Shown: one piece after another, positions 17,998 to 27,522 of the stretch | Numbering within the stretch: the stretch's first letter is position 1 | How the letters are laid out: each line of letters starts with the position of its first letter | Assembly: GCF_030489605.1 (NCBI RefSeq) | Contig: NZ_JAUKFY010000014.1 | Span: forward strand, 62,001 to 126,000 | DNA: 64,000 nt | Origin: Brevibacillus laterosporus | GTDB taxonomy: Bacteria > Bacillota > Bacilli > Brevibacillales > Brevibacillaceae | Direction: 5' to 3' | Position numbers and translations under genes: made by a program | The notes under the pieces: model-generated | What the model was told of the DNA's origin: nothing | Seen by the model: the letters and a program-made list of their open reading frames with translations, nothing else | Database searches by the model: none

Positions 17998-20244
17998 ATG
18001 CTTATAATGAAACGCGATGGTCGTCAGGAAATCTTTCAGCCAGAAAAGATAATCACAACAATAACTCAGGCATGCTTGCCCGCGACAGGTACAGTAAACG
18101 TGGCCCTTAGTGAGGAGATTGCCCAGTGTATTCAGGAACATCTTACACAGCAACCGCTAACCGCAGAGCGACAGCTTCCTTACATAAATCCGGTATCTAC
18201 ACAGACGATACACGAGTTAATTATTGCACAGTTATGTGAAAAAGATCACAATGATATTGCTGATTCCTTTGCCGCCTACCGTCAACAACGTGATCGCCTT
18301 CGACTGAAGCAAAGCGAGTTATACAGCATCAGCGAGGCTGTCATCGGCCTTAAGGATATGGACTTACTTCGAGAAAATGCAAATGTTAACGGAGAATCGT
18401 TCAGCGGGAAAATGAGCAAAATGGGCTCTGAATACGCGAAATGGCATGTGAAACAATATGTATTGCCCAGCAAGCTCCGTGAAGCAATCGATCACAATTA
18501 TGTCTACGTGCATGATTTGGACCAATATGCAATTGGCACAACTAACTGCATTTTCATTCCTTTTGATCGCCTGCTAGCTGAAGGCTTTAATACTGGAAAC
18601 GGGTCGGTTCGCACCCCGCAAAGCATTATGACAGCAATGGCTCTAGTTGCCATTATCTTTCAATCCCAGCAAAATAGTCAATTCGGCGGTGTTTCTGCTA
18701 ACAAGATTGACTGGGACCTAGCCCCTTACGTCCGGAAATCCTTCGTCAAGCATCTTAAAAAAGGGCTTCATTATTTTAACGAGGGTGCCCGGCTTGCTTT
18801 ATCTGATGATCTACTTTATATGGATAACCAAAAACTAAAGCAGGATCTCCCCAAAAGCTTTACTTATGCCTTTGAAGAGACTGTTGCAGAGACCTATCAG
18901 GCAGCGGAATCTCTCATCCATAATCTAAATACGATGAGCAGCCGAGCCGGGGGACAAATTCCTTTTACCTCGCTTAATTATGGTATGTGTACTTCCACGG
19001 AAGGACGTCTGGTCTCACATGCGCTATTGGAGGCGACAAGCAATGGGTTGGGAAATGGAGAAACCCCGATTTTCCCGCAGCATATTTTTCAATGTAAAAC
19101 AGGGATTAATCAATCTGAGGGCGATCCAAACTATGATTTGTTCCAAAAAGCAATAGAATGCTCCAGTAAGCGCCTTTATCCGAATTTCGTCAATGTGGAC
19201 GCTACGTTTAATCTCATCTACTACCGTGAGGATGATCCGAACACAATTATTGCTACAATGGGCTGCCGGACAAGATCCATATCGGATCGTTTTGGACGGA
19301 ATTATAGTAGCGGAAAGGGAAATCTCTCATTTAATACGATTAATCTTGTAAAATTGGGAATCGAATACGGGATTTGTCAAAACCAACGCGATCAGGCAGA
19401 CATTACCGGCTTCTATAACGCCCTACAAAGCTATATGAATGTAGCTATCAGCGGCTTGATTCATCGTTTTGGCATCCAAGCAAAACAGCCGGCCAAAGCT
19501 TCGGATTTCATGATGCGCGAGGGTGTCTGGGAGGGCGGTAAGGATTTGCATCCCGATCAGGAGGTAGCTGATTTAATTAAGCATGGCAGCTTGGCTGTCG
19601 GCTTTATCGGACTAGCGGAATGCATGCATGCTCTTTATGGCAAGCACCATGGAGAAGATGCAGAGGTATACCAGCGTGCGCTCTCTGTTATTTCCTTCAT
19701 GCGCCAATACTGCGATGACATGAGCGAAAAATATAACCTAAACATTACCTTATTTGCTACTCCCGCTGAAGGTCTATCAGGCAAATTTACCAAGGCTGAT
19801 CAAAAAAACTATGGGAAGCTTGCGGGAATTACTGACCGGGAATATTATACGAATTCCTTTCACATTCCTGTCTACTATCCGCTATCAGCTTTCCAAAAAA
19901 TTAAGCTTGAAGCACCTTTTCACGAGTTATGCAACGCCGGGGCGATTACTTATATTGAGCTAGACGGAAATGCCCGGCAAAACACAGTAGCTTTCCAGCA
20001 GATTGTTCAGTACGCATTAAGAAGCAACGTAGGTTATTTCTCGATTAATCATCCATTGGATCGCTGCCCAAGCTGCGGCTATGAAGGAATTATCGGCACG
20101 GAATGCCCAAACTGTGGATGTTCAGAAGACTCCGTTCATTTCCAACGTCTGCGCCGTGTAACAGGTTATATTACAGGTGATTATACACAACGTTTTAATT
20201 CCGCAAAACAAGCTGAGGTTCTGGATCGGGTGAAGCACCAGTGA
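17998..20244 (+). CDS. nrdD: Anaerobic (class III) ribonucleoside-triphosphate reductase
   Basis: A 748-residue glycyl-radical enzyme that reduces NTPs to dNTPs without oxygen. The N-terminus (MKRDGRQEIFQPEKI) begins an ATP-cone domain, the allosteric site. The barrel includes HDLDQYAIGTTNCIF and GNGETPIFPQHIF. A zinc site is formed by CPSCGYEG and CPNCGCS near the C-terminus, and the radical Gly lies in RRVTGYITGDYTQRFNSAK. The ATG at 17998 follows TACAGGAGG and fits family length, so upstream in-frame codons are rejected. It overlaps nrdG by 4 bp and lies behind NrdR boxes. Confidence 0.96.
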   Translation: MLIMKRDGRQEIFQPEKIITTITQACLPATGTVNVALSEEIAQCIQEHLTQQPLTAERQLPYINPVSTQTIHELIIAQLCEKDHNDIADSFAAYRQQRDRLRLKQSELYSISEAVIGLKDMDLLRENANVNGESFSGKMSKMGSEYAKWHVKQYVLPSKLREAIDHNYVYVHDLDQYAIGTTNCIFIPFDRLLAEGFNTGNGSVRTPQSIMTAMALVAIIFQSQQNSQFGGVSANKIDWDLAPYVRKSFVKHLKKGLHYFNEGARLALSDDLLYMDNQKLKQDLPKSFTYAFEETVAETYQAAESLIHNLNTMSSRAGGQIPFTSLNYGMCTSTEGRLVSHALLEATSNGLGNGETPIFPQHIFQCKTGINQSEGDPNYDLFQKAIECSSKRLYPNFVNVDATFNLIYYREDDPNTIIATMGCRTRSISDRFGRNYSSGKGNLSFNTINLVKLGIEYGICQNQRDQADITGFYNALQSYMNVAISGLIHRFGIQAKQPAKASDFMMREGVWEGGKDLHPDQEVADLIKHGSLAVGFIGLAECMHALYGKHHGEDAEVYQRALSVISFMRQYCDDMSEKYNLNITLFATPAEGLSGKFTKADQKNYGKLAGITDREYYTNSFHIPVYYPLSAFQKIKLEAPFHELCNAGAITYIELDGNARQNTVAFQQIVQYALRSNVGYFSINHPLDRCPSCGYEGIIGTECPNCGCSEDSVHFQRLRRVTGYITGDYTQRFNSAKQAEVLDRVKHQ

Positions 20245-20753
20245 GTCAATCCATGCATATCTGCGAATATCGCAAGGAAAGTATTAACGAAGGCATTGGG
20301 TTACGGGCGGTCGTGTTTATAAGCGGCTGCCGTCACGCATGCCAAGGATGCTTTAATCCAGAATCGTGGGACTTCAGCTACGGAGAACCTTTTACAGAAT
20401 CGAACCAGCAAGAGGTGATTCAGGAGATTTCTGATAATCCATTATTACATGGCCTGACCTTATGCGGAGGAGACCCATTTTTCTCCTCCACTGCCTGTTC
20501 CGCCTTTATCACTAGCTTTCGCCGAGCTTGTCCGGATAAAACAATCTGGGCATATACTGGATTTACTTTTGAGGCATTGCTCCTGCTAGATGAACAACGT
20601 CAGCTATTGGAGCTATGTGATGTCATTATTGACGGCAAATTTAAAGCTGAACAAAAAGACACCTCCCTGCGGTTTCGCGGAAGTCGTAATCAGCGCATCA
20701 TTGATGTGAGGAAAAGTCTTGCAATAGGCTCCGTTATCGAATGGACGGAATAG
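20241..20753 (+). CDS. nrdG: Anaerobic ribonucleotide reductase activating enzyme
   Basis: A 170-residue radical-SAM activase that installs the glycyl radical on NrdD. The cluster motif is Cys30-x3-Cys34-x2-Cys37 in GCRHACQGCFNPESWDF, followed by the SAM-binding GGDPFF. It starts at GTG within the nrdD stop (GTGA overlap), so the two are translationally coupled at near-equal stoichiometry. Length and motifs are normal. Confidence 0.96.
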   Translation: MSQSMHICEYRKESINEGIGLRAVVFISGCRHACQGCFNPESWDFSYGEPFTESNQQEVIQEISDNPLLHGLTLCGGDPFFSSTACSAFITSFRRACPDKTIWAYTGFTFEALLLLDEQRQLLELCDVIIDGKFKAEQKDTSLRFRGSRNQRIIDVRKSLAIGSVIEWTE

Positions 20754-20839
20754 CAATATTTAAATCTGTACCTTTTACCTCCTTTAGTATTATCCTGATA
20801 GAAAGCGATTGTAATAATCTACCAAGGAGGTAACTGTGT

Positions 20840-21772
20840 ATGGCTATATATACCATCCAGCCAAAGCGCTCGACTCTGCATGGCTCCTTCAGCAGAGAGG
20901 CTTCCCCTATCCTGACAATACAATCTGGTGACACTGTTCGCTTTGAGACGCTTGATGCGGATTGGAACGCAAGCCCGAAACAGATAGACGGCAGAAGAGT
21001 AGAATTTTGTACTCGTAGGCATCCTCAGGATAGCGGACATGCCCTGATTGGTCCCTTGTACATTGCCGAGGCCATGGCTGGACAAAGCTTAGCAATACAT
21101 ATTAATGAATTACGCGTGGGCACATGGGGCTGGAGTGAAGGTGGCGGATTTGCCAGCGCCGTAAATAACCGTCTGGGAATGCAGGAAAAGGAAGGGTATC
21201 GTTTAGTCTGGGAGTTAGATGCGACAAACCTGATCGGAATTAGCGATAAAGGACATAAAATTCGCCTTCAGCCATTTATGGGAGTAATGGGTATGCCGCC
21301 AGACGAGCCAGGTATCCATTCTACTATTCCTCCTCGCTACTGTGGCGGCAACATAGATTGTAAAGAGCTAATCCCCGGGAGTACGCTATATTTACCCATC
21401 CCTGTAGATGGCGGGCTCTTTTCAGTAGGAGATGGGCATGCTGTCCAAGGTGACGGTGAAGTATCCGGACTTGCCATAGAATGCCCAATGGAGCTGGTTG
21501 ACCTCACTTTTACAGTAGAAGATCGAGCGCTGTCCTTCCCACGAGCACAAACACCAACTAGTAAAATCACATTTGGAGTCCATAAAGATTTGCACGAAGC
21601 CTCTATGATCGCATTAGAGGGCATGATTGATTGGATGCAGGAGCTATATGGCTATGAACGAAAGGAAGCCTTAAATCTGGCCAGCCTGCTTGTTGATTTA
21701 CGCATAACCCAGTTGGTTAACGAGGTTGTGGGAGTACATGCAGTGCTAGACGAGGATAAACTTCTGATATAA
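20840..21772 (+). CDS. Acetamidase/formamidase family protein
   Basis: A 310-residue cytoplasmic amidohydrolase of the FmdA/AmdA fold, which releases ammonia from formamide or acetamide. Recognisable segments are TGPLY-like IGPLYIAEAM, RLQPFMGVMGMPPDEPGIHSTIPPRYCGGNIDCKEL split across residues 140-175, and FSVGDGHAVQGDGEVSGLAIECPM, which holds the metal-binding region. The start follows CAAGGAGG. The gene is alone between nrdG and a terminator. The substrate range is unknown. Confidence 0.88.
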   Translation: MAIYTIQPKRSTLHGSFSREASPILTIQSGDTVRFETLDADWNASPKQIDGRRVEFCTRRHPQDSGHALIGPLYIAEAMAGQSLAIHINELRVGTWGWSEGGGFASAVNNRLGMQEKEGYRLVWELDATNLIGISDKGHKIRLQPFMGVMGMPPDEPGIHSTIPPRYCGGNIDCKELIPGSTLYLPIPVDGGLFSVGDGHAVQGDGEVSGLAIECPMELVDLTFTVEDRALSFPRAQTPTSKITFGVHKDLHEASMIALEGMIDWMQELYGYERKEALNLASLLVDLRITQLVNEVVGVHAVLDEDKLLI

Positions 21773-21825
21773 ATAAAAACAGAAGGGAACATGGACGAAA
21801 TCATTTCTACTGCTCTCGATAAAAC

Positions 21826-21863
21826 AAGGGTGCCAACCAGAAGTCAGCACCCTTTTCCCTTTT
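21826..21863 (+). terminator. Terminator of the amidase gene
   Basis: The arms AAGGGTGC and GCACCCTT are followed by a T-rich stretch (TTCCCTTTTT). Confidence 0.7.
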
Positions 21864-21975
21864 TATACGTTGAACAAAAATCTTCTCCAGCAGTCAATAA
21901 AGCTTCCTATCCGCTTTACTACAGCTAATAAGAAACCCTTCCCTGTCCACACAGCAGCAATTCTTTACCTGCTAC

Positions 21976-23124
21976 TTATGCATTTTGTTTGCTCCCACTA
22001 GAATTACTCAAGAACGCCTTCATCATCATAGGTGTCACAATTGTCGTAATCAATACTACAACTACAATAACCGCAAACATATCACTGCTTAGCATTTGAG
22101 ATTCAAGGCCCATTGCTGCGATGATTAGTGCTACTTCTCCACGTGATACCATAGCTGCACCAACACCAAGGGAGCTTCTCCACTTAAAGCCTGCTAATCT
22201 GGCTCCAACCGCAGAGCCGATCAGCTTTGTTAGGATCGCTACCACACTCAAGCCTAGGATTAGCCATATGTTCTGCGTGATTCCCATAAATTGAGCCGTT
22301 ACCCCAATCGAGGTAAAAAATACAGGAACGAAAATCGAGTAACTGATCGTTTCTACCTTTTCAAACACTTCATGCTTATGTTTCGTTAAACTGATAGCAA
22401 CACCTGCAATATAAGCACCAATAATACCGGCAACACCTGCATACTCAGCTACGTAAGCATACACGAAACAAATGATGAGACCTGCTGAAATCACTGCTTC
22501 TGAAACACGAAGCGGGGCAAATTTGTTTAACACCCATGGAACCACTTTCCATGCTAAAAGGATAGCTATGACAAAAAATGCTATCTTTTTCAAGACTACT
22601 TCTCCCAAATTGATGTCTCCACCAGCAAAGCTCATAACAAAAGCCAGAGCAATAATAACAAGTACGTCATCAATGACAGCAGCCCCTAGAATTGTTGTTC
22701 CTTCTCGTGATTTTAATTTCCCCATTTCTTTTAATGTTTGAACGGAAATACTCACGCTTGTTGCAGAAAGTAACAGACCGAGGAAAATAGATTCAATTGC
22801 AGATAGCTGTAAGTAAATACCTACTAGATAGCCACATGCGAAAGGAAAAATAATTCCGGCAACACCTACAAATGTTGAGGCCTTACCAGTGCGTTTGAAT
22901 TCCTCTGTATCGGTTTCAAGTCCGGCAATAAACATCAATAAGATAACACCTATTTGACTCAATTCCTGAAGAATGTCTGTATTCGTGACTACGCCAAGTA
23001 CAGTCGGCCCTAGTACGATACCAATAAGGAGCTTTCCTAATACGGAGGGCTGACCTAATTTAGCACTGATGTCTCCAGCAATTTTTGAAGCTAGCAAGAT
23101 GATTGCTAATTGAAAAACAAGCAT
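21976..23124 (-). CDS. Kef/NhaA-type cation:proton antiporter (CPA2 family)
   Basis: A 382-residue membrane transporter with 11-12 hydrophobic segments. It begins LAIILLASKIAGDISAKLGQPSVLGKLLIGIVLGPT, the N-terminal signature of CPA2 antiporters, and carries the conserved ISATSVSIS-like block LLSATSVSISVQTLKEMGKL followed by GAAVIDDVLVIIALAFV with the ion-binding Asp pair. There is no C-terminal RCK/TrkA-N domain, so regulation must come from elsewhere. It would exchange K+ or Na+ for H+. A structured leader lies upstream on the same strand. Confidence 0.9.
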   Translation of the reverse strand: MLVFQLAIILLASKIAGDISAKLGQPSVLGKLLIGIVLGPTVLGVVTNTDILQELSQIGVILLMFIAGLETDTEEFKRTGKASTFVGVAGIIFPFACGYLVGIYLQLSAIESIFLGLLLSATSVSISVQTLKEMGKLKSREGTTILGAAVIDDVLVIIALAFVMSFAGGDINLGEVVLKKIAFFVIAILLAWKVVPWVLNKFAPLRVSEAVISAGLIICFVYAYVAEYAGVAGIIGAYIAGVAISLTKHKHEVFEKVETISYSIFVPVFFTSIGVTAQFMGITQNIWLILGLSVVAILTKLIGSAVGARLAGFKWRSSLGVGAAMVSRGEVALIIAAMGLESQMLSSDMFAVIVVVVLITTIVTPMMMKAFLSNSSGSKQNA

Positions 23125-23149
23125 AGTTCTCCACCTCTTTTATGTTTAT

Positions 23150-23260
23150 ATCTTGAGCACACGAAGGGAAAAAAATACGAAAGGAGCCCATCGACCGTAG
23201 CTAAAAAAAGACATAGCAAAGCTGCGGTGGCAGGCTCCTCCAAAAAACAGATATGCTGTT
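23150..23260 (-). ncRNA. Structured 5' leader of the antiporter gene (unclassified)
   Basis: Nested stems are visible. An outer AGGAGCC/GGCTCCT pair lies at 23182-23188 and 23233-23239, and an inner ACCG-AGCT/AGCT-CGGT pair at 23194-23202 and 23220-23228. On the - strand the structure is followed by TATTTTTTTCCC. It could be an attenuator or riboswitch-type element. It does not clearly match the ydaO c-di-AMP consensus, so no class is assigned. Confidence 0.4.
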
Positions 23261-23473
23261 TATTTAACACATTTTTGTTTCCCAATTGAGGTATACGGAC
23301 TATTTTAAAAAAGGTTTCAAAATTAACTCCATTTCCAAAATGTGAAATATGTTTTATTTTAGCTGTCAATCTTCGAATCAGAGTACATCATTATTCTCTA
23401 CAAAAAGAAAAAACCTGACAAAACACAGAAGCTGCAGCCTGTATTCTGCCCGGTTCTTGGATCGATTTTTATT

Positions 23474-24682
23474 CTATTCATGAAAAGCGGCAGGCTTCCT
23501 CTGTTCTTTTAGGCGGGTTCCCCCAACATAAAAGATAATGCTAAAAAGAGATAAAAGAGCTAAAAATAGGAACATCGTAAGTCCGTTAAAATGTGACAGA
23601 ATCATCCCCGACACTCCCGGTCCGATAAATGAGCCTAGTGCGGTAAAGCTAACTGCCCCAAAATAAGTTCCTCGAATATGATCAGGCGTAATCTCATCAA
23701 TGATCGTATATTCAGCAGGTATCAAAAATATTTCACCTATAGTAAAAATGATCATTGAAATTAAAAATGATGTAAGGCTCAGCGAGAAAGCAAAACCAAT
23801 GATGCCCGCACAAAATAATGAAGTTCCTACTACAATCGATTGCAAGGAGGTCCTTTTTTCCATAAGACGCAAAATGGGAACACTCAGCATAATGATAACA
23901 ATCGCATGGGCAGACCATAAGACTCCTAAGAATGCAATGGCACTCTTTACATCTGCGTAAAAATATTGAGAAAGAGTCACGGAAAATTGTCCATGAACGG
24001 TGGTCGCCAACAATCCTCCCAGGAGGAATAAAAACAAAATTTTATCTCTGCCCATTGCTTTCATCGACGCTCGAAAGGTCACCTTCTCCTGCTGTGCAGA
24101 AATAGAAGTAACCTTATATTTTGCAAACAATAGATGTAATAGCAAACCGTAGAATAGAAAAACAGCACAGGAAATATAGAAGGGAAGCGTGCTAGTTGCT
24201 TGTAAGCCTAGGACTGTACCTACTATGGGACCAATAGCTAATCCCAAATTTCCACAAAAGTATTTCATTGAAAAGGCGCGAAGCCTTTTCCCACTCTCGG
24301 TAAGGTCAGCTATTAATGCCTTAGAACAGGGCTCAAAAAACGACAGCGTAAAACCTCTGCCTATTGTTACTAGCATTAGTATGACAGGAAATTCATGGAA
24401 TGTTAATCCGATTAACATGATAGCTGAGAAAATAAGGGATGCCATCATGACCTTTTTCCTTCCGATTAAATCTGACAAACTTCCTCCTAAAAATCCGCCA
24501 AACATCGCTGCCAATGAACTAGAACCAATCAAAAAACCGATCTGAGTAATAGAAAGATTAGTATGCTCCCCTAAGTAAATGGCAAAATAGGGAATAATCA
24601 TCCCGTTCCCAATGTTCATTAATACGGAGCCTATTAAAATGAGCTTTACAACAGGATGGAACTCCTTCCATGCTTGCAGCAT
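23474..24682 (-). CDS. MFS efflux transporter
   Basis: A 402-residue protein with 12 predicted helices. The MFS signature between helices 2 and 3 is GGFLGGSLSDLIGRKKVMM. Helices 4-5 carry GRGFTLSFFEPCSKALIADLTE, typical of drug:H+ antiporters of the DHA1 type. The start ATG shares one base with the stop of the upstream ArsR-type regulator (TAATG), so the two are coupled. The substrate is unknown. Confidence 0.88.
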   Translation of the reverse strand: MLQAWKEFHPVVKLILIGSVLMNIGNGMIIPYFAIYLGEHTNLSITQIGFLIGSSSLAAMFGGFLGGSLSDLIGRKKVMMASLIFSAIMLIGLTFHEFPVILMLVTIGRGFTLSFFEPCSKALIADLTESGKRLRAFSMKYFCGNLGLAIGPIVGTVLGLQATSTLPFYISCAVFLFYGLLLHLLFAKYKVTSISAQQEKVTFRASMKAMGRDKILFLFLLGGLLATTVHGQFSVTLSQYFYADVKSAIAFLGVLWSAHAIVIIMLSVPILRLMEKRTSLQSIVVGTSLFCAGIIGFAFSLSLTSFLISMIIFTIGEIFLIPAEYTIIDEITPDHIRGTYFGAVSFTALGSFIGPGVSGMILSHFNGLTMFLFLALLSLFSIIFYVGGTRLKEQRKPAAFHE

Positions 24683-25584
24683 TAATCATTCTCCTTTATA
24701 TAGGAAAGCAATCTATCCTGGATAGTCGCAATCTGCTGTATACGAAGACTATAGTTAATTACTCTCTCACTTGAATGATGGGCACGAATCAGACCTGCGC
24801 ACCGAAGCAGACTTAGATGATAATGAAGATTACTTTTTGCTAATTGCGTTATTTCAGTTAGCTCCTTAAATGTTCGAGGCTTCGCATGCAAACTTTTTAA
24901 AATAAGAATCCGGTTTTCATCCGACAAGCTGTTAAACATTGTAATCGTTCTTCTGGAGATATACGGCGAGTTCCTTTGTAGCTCTATTGGATAGAGGCAG
25001 GTTACAAATCCTTTATAATAGTCGACCACACTCAAAGGTGCGTAATGATATTGAGGTACCAACAATAGCTTTTGAATACGTTCCGATTCAATTCGTATGC
25101 CATTCGTGCTGTGTTCCACAATATCAACAGGGTCCAGATCCTGTATGAGCTTCCTTTTTTCATTTGCATCATTTTCAAGCGCTTCTAGGATAGAAGGGTC
25201 GATATGCTTGAAATATTGCTCATTCCATTCGGTAAAGAGATACACAAGATGCTGATGTAAATCAACTATATCCATCGGAATGACATCTACCCACGGTCGC
25301 ATACAGTCATACATTTCAACTGTAGATAGCTGTGCAAACCACTTAATAAAATTCTCCGGTGTCCGTTCCCCCGGGCATTTATGTATCAGCAGGCTAAACC
25401 GATGAAGAATCTCCATTCGCTTATCTTTTAATGCTTCCTTAAAGATAGGCTGTAGCTTTTGGTCTACCTCCTTCTTCCAATCAGACCCTAAATCATATAT
25501 CTTTAACCGATCCTTATTTACGTAATAATACAGACTTGTAACAAACTCATATACAGGTGAATAGTCGACTTCCAAATTGTACAT
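24682..25584 (-). CDS. ArsR-type winged-helix regulator with long N-terminal domain
   Basis: A 300-residue protein. The last 85 residues form an ArsR-like HTH: MFNSLSDENRILILKSLHAKPRTFKEL, then LAKSNLHYHLSLLRCAGLI as recognition helix. The first 200 residues are an uncharacterised helical domain found in ArsR regulators of Firmicutes, a plausible ligand sensor. No obvious CxC metal site is visible in the HTH. It heads a two-gene operon with the MFS pump. Two identical inverted repeats lie directly upstream and are probably its own operators. Confidence 0.85.
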   Translation of the reverse strand: MYNLEVDYSPVYEFVTSLYYYVNKDRLKIYDLGSDWKKEVDQKLQPIFKEALKDKRMEILHRFSLLIHKCPGERTPENFIKWFAQLSTVEMYDCMRPWVDVIPMDIVDLHQHLVYLFTEWNEQYFKHIDPSILEALENDANEKRKLIQDLDPVDIVEHSTNGIRIESERIQKLLLVPQYHYAPLSVVDYYKGFVTCLYPIELQRNSPYISRRTITMFNSLSDENRILILKSLHAKPRTFKELTEITQLAKSNLHYHLSLLRCAGLIRAHHSSERVINYSLRIQQIATIQDRLLSYIKEND

Positions 25585-25603
25585 GCTGTCCTCATCCTTT
25601 TTA

Positions 25604-25646
25604 GTTCTACTTTTTTAGAACAAATTTAGTTCTAATTTTATAGAAC
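25604..25646 (-). promoter_or_regulatory. Tandem operators of the ArsR-type regulator
   Basis: Two exact copies of GTTCTA-N6-TAGAAC occur at 25604-25621 and 25629-25646, with centres 25 bp apart, directly upstream of the regulator start. Both half-sites are perfect in both copies. Confidence 0.7.
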
Positions 25647-25751
25647 GGATTGTATGTTGTCAATATTTTAAAAATTGTTGTATTTGTGTAGTCTTCCTAA
25701 ACGGCAGAAAGGAAATTACAATAGCTTCTTTTCCATGAAAAATATAAAAGA

Positions 25752-25790
25752 AGCCCCCTACTAGATAGAGACAATCTAATAGGGGGCCGT
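25752..25790 (-). terminator. Terminator of the secreted-protein gene
   Basis: The arms GCCCCCTA-TAGAT and ATCTA-TAGGGGGC form a strong hairpin. On the - strand it is followed by CTTCTTTTATATTTTTC. Confidence 0.75.
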
Positions 25791-25805
25791 CATCCGAAAT
25801 ATAGA

Positions 25806-26783
25806 TTACGCAGTAACCGACAAGCTCCAGAATTGGCCTTGCATATTGATTTTACCTGTCACTGTTGGAGCGCCTTTCTTGTGAAAGATAACCGTATCCC
25901 GATCACGTTTCATGGAGTATCCTTTTATATTAATCCCGAATACCTGCTTCACTTCTACACTCGCATTCATACTTATTTGCTTATTTGATATTTTTTTACA
26001 CTTCTTCTCGTTTTCCGGCGTAATTGCAGGCATTAAGTTCAGAGAGGAAACATGAACCACTTTGCCTGTGTTGGTACCTACCTCTATCATAGAAGTCGTT
26101 CCCTGAAAGGACAGGGTATCATTTTTACCATTTATACTCCGATATACACGAATCCACTGCTGGGGATTCGTTTTCCTTGTCCCTGAATAATTTTTCATTG
26201 CCTGTTGGGCAGCCTGCACCATTTTAGGGTTCACTTGTTTAAAGTCATATTGGATCGTAATGCTTGCCAATTTGTCATTTTCATAAGTAACGTTGATATC
26301 ATTTCCCTCGATTGACGTCATTACTCCATTAGAAGGCAGGTTGCCCATGACTCGGCTAACCTTATGAAATGCAATCGGGCGCTTAGGCTCCGCTTTTTTC
26401 AATTCAGCAAGAGCCTTATTCTTATAGGAAGGGCTAATTGCATCTAGTTCTTTAACAGTTAGATAGAGGATGGCGCTATAGAGTTTGCCTGTTTTTTGAT
26501 TAAAGACAACCTGACCTTTTGCTTTGCCAGACTTAGGATAAATAAAGATCTGTCCATCAATTCCATCCTCTACACCGTATAATTCAACATCTTTTCCAGC
26601 TAGTTTTTTCATTGCATTCTTAGCTAATTCAACTGTTTTCGCATCCAAATTAGCGATCGTCTTACTGTATCTTTGCTCTTGGTCCATCACCGATAATCCT
26701 GCTTCAACAGTCAAAGCAGGCATGGATGTCACCAGCATCCCGGAGATAGTCAAAGCAGTGACGATTGTTTTATAGGATTTCAT
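25806..26783 (-). CDS. Secreted protein of unknown function (PepSY/YcdB-like repeats possible)
   Basis: A 325-residue protein with an N-terminal signal peptide (MKSYKTIVTALTISGMLVTSM, then PALTVEAG). The mature part repeats a beta-rich pattern in which a helical segment (KTVELAKNAMKKL; PKMVQAAQQAMKNY) precedes strands such as GQVVFNQKTGKLYSA and TTSMIEVGTNTGKVVHV. This looks like two YcdB/PepSY-like modules, but no family can be assigned with confidence. There is no cell-wall anchor or lipobox. It is transcribed alone, with a clear terminator. Confidence 0.65.
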   Translation of the reverse strand: MKSYKTIVTALTISGMLVTSMPALTVEAGLSVMDQEQRYSKTIANLDAKTVELAKNAMKKLAGKDVELYGVEDGIDGQIFIYPKSGKAKGQVVFNQKTGKLYSAILYLTVKELDAISPSYKNKALAELKKAEPKRPIAFHKVSRVMGNLPSNGVMTSIEGNDINVTYENDKLASITIQYDFKQVNPKMVQAAQQAMKNYSGTRKTNPQQWIRVYRSINGKNDTLSFQGTTSMIEVGTNTGKVVHVSSLNLMPAITPENEKKCKKISNKQISMNASVEVKQVFGINIKGYSMKRDRDTVIFHKKGAPTVTGKINMQGQFWSLSVTA

Positions 26784-27195
26784 TTTTGTCTTCCCCCAAG
26801 TTGTTTTTCCTTCGTATAAGATGTTATTGGTAGCATAAAATGTTTTTAGAATTTCTGGCTACGGTAAGGGTTAATTCCTTTTTCCATTCTTCCAGTGCTT
26901 GTTTCCCATTATCGCTTCATAGACATCCCATTGAAAGCCTTCCTAAAATCATCCATGACAAATTCCCGCATGAGAGGCTCGTCTTCCACTTATAAAATAC
27001 TGCTTTTCATTTTTTAAAACAGCTCAGTTGCCATTCAATTACTATTCTAGTATAGCCCGAGGGAGAAGGGGAATGACTTACCGATTAATCGCATATATTT
27101 TAAGCTTGTTATTGATTTTACTAATCAGGCTTCCCCATCACCGATCCTAATGCCCTGATCATTTATAAACAGGCTCTTTTCCTTTTGCCCGCGTA
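26784..27195. other. Intergenic region without a recognised gene
   Basis: The 412 bp between the secreted-protein start and the DUF418 remnant contain no ORF with a convincing ribosome binding site. Part of it may be degraded coding sequence of the truncated gene that follows. Confidence 0.4.
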
Positions 27196-27516
27196 TTGAA
27201 GGTTACTGCAGTGTCATGCTTTTATCGTAAGAATTATTTCACTCATGACAAAGAAAGCGAGAAACTCCACAACCCCGCTTTCATTAGACAGAGCCGAAGT
27301 ATCATTTGGAAACGCGCTCTGTTTTTGTTTATTTCAGGAATCCTTTTATGCCTCTGCAGCTGGACAGGTGATATTTTGCATTATTATAGTGCCTATATGT
27401 TTGCCGTCTCCTACTCCCTAGCTTTCTTCGTCATAGCTGCTGTACTCCGAGCCTTTTGGAGAAACAAATATAGTCGAGGTCCTCTGGAAAGTGTCATGAG
27501 AAAATGCAGCGGGTAG
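27196..27516 (+). pseudogene. Remnant of a DUF418-family membrane protein (C-terminal part)
   Basis: The open frame gives 106 residues, of which the last 75 (two hydrophobic helices, then AFWRNKYSRGPLESVMRKCSG) match the C-terminal signature of DUF418 proteins, where FxxGPLExxxR is typical. DUF418 proteins are about 350-400 residues with many helices, so most of the gene is missing. No ribosome binding site precedes it. It could instead be an expressed fragment, but a decayed gene is more likely. Confidence 0.5.
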
Positions 27517-27522
27517 CCCTAC

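Noticed and set aside
23106-23369. 87-residue ORF upstream of the antiporter
   Set aside because: It overlaps the structured leader, has no good ribosome binding site and no protein-like composition.
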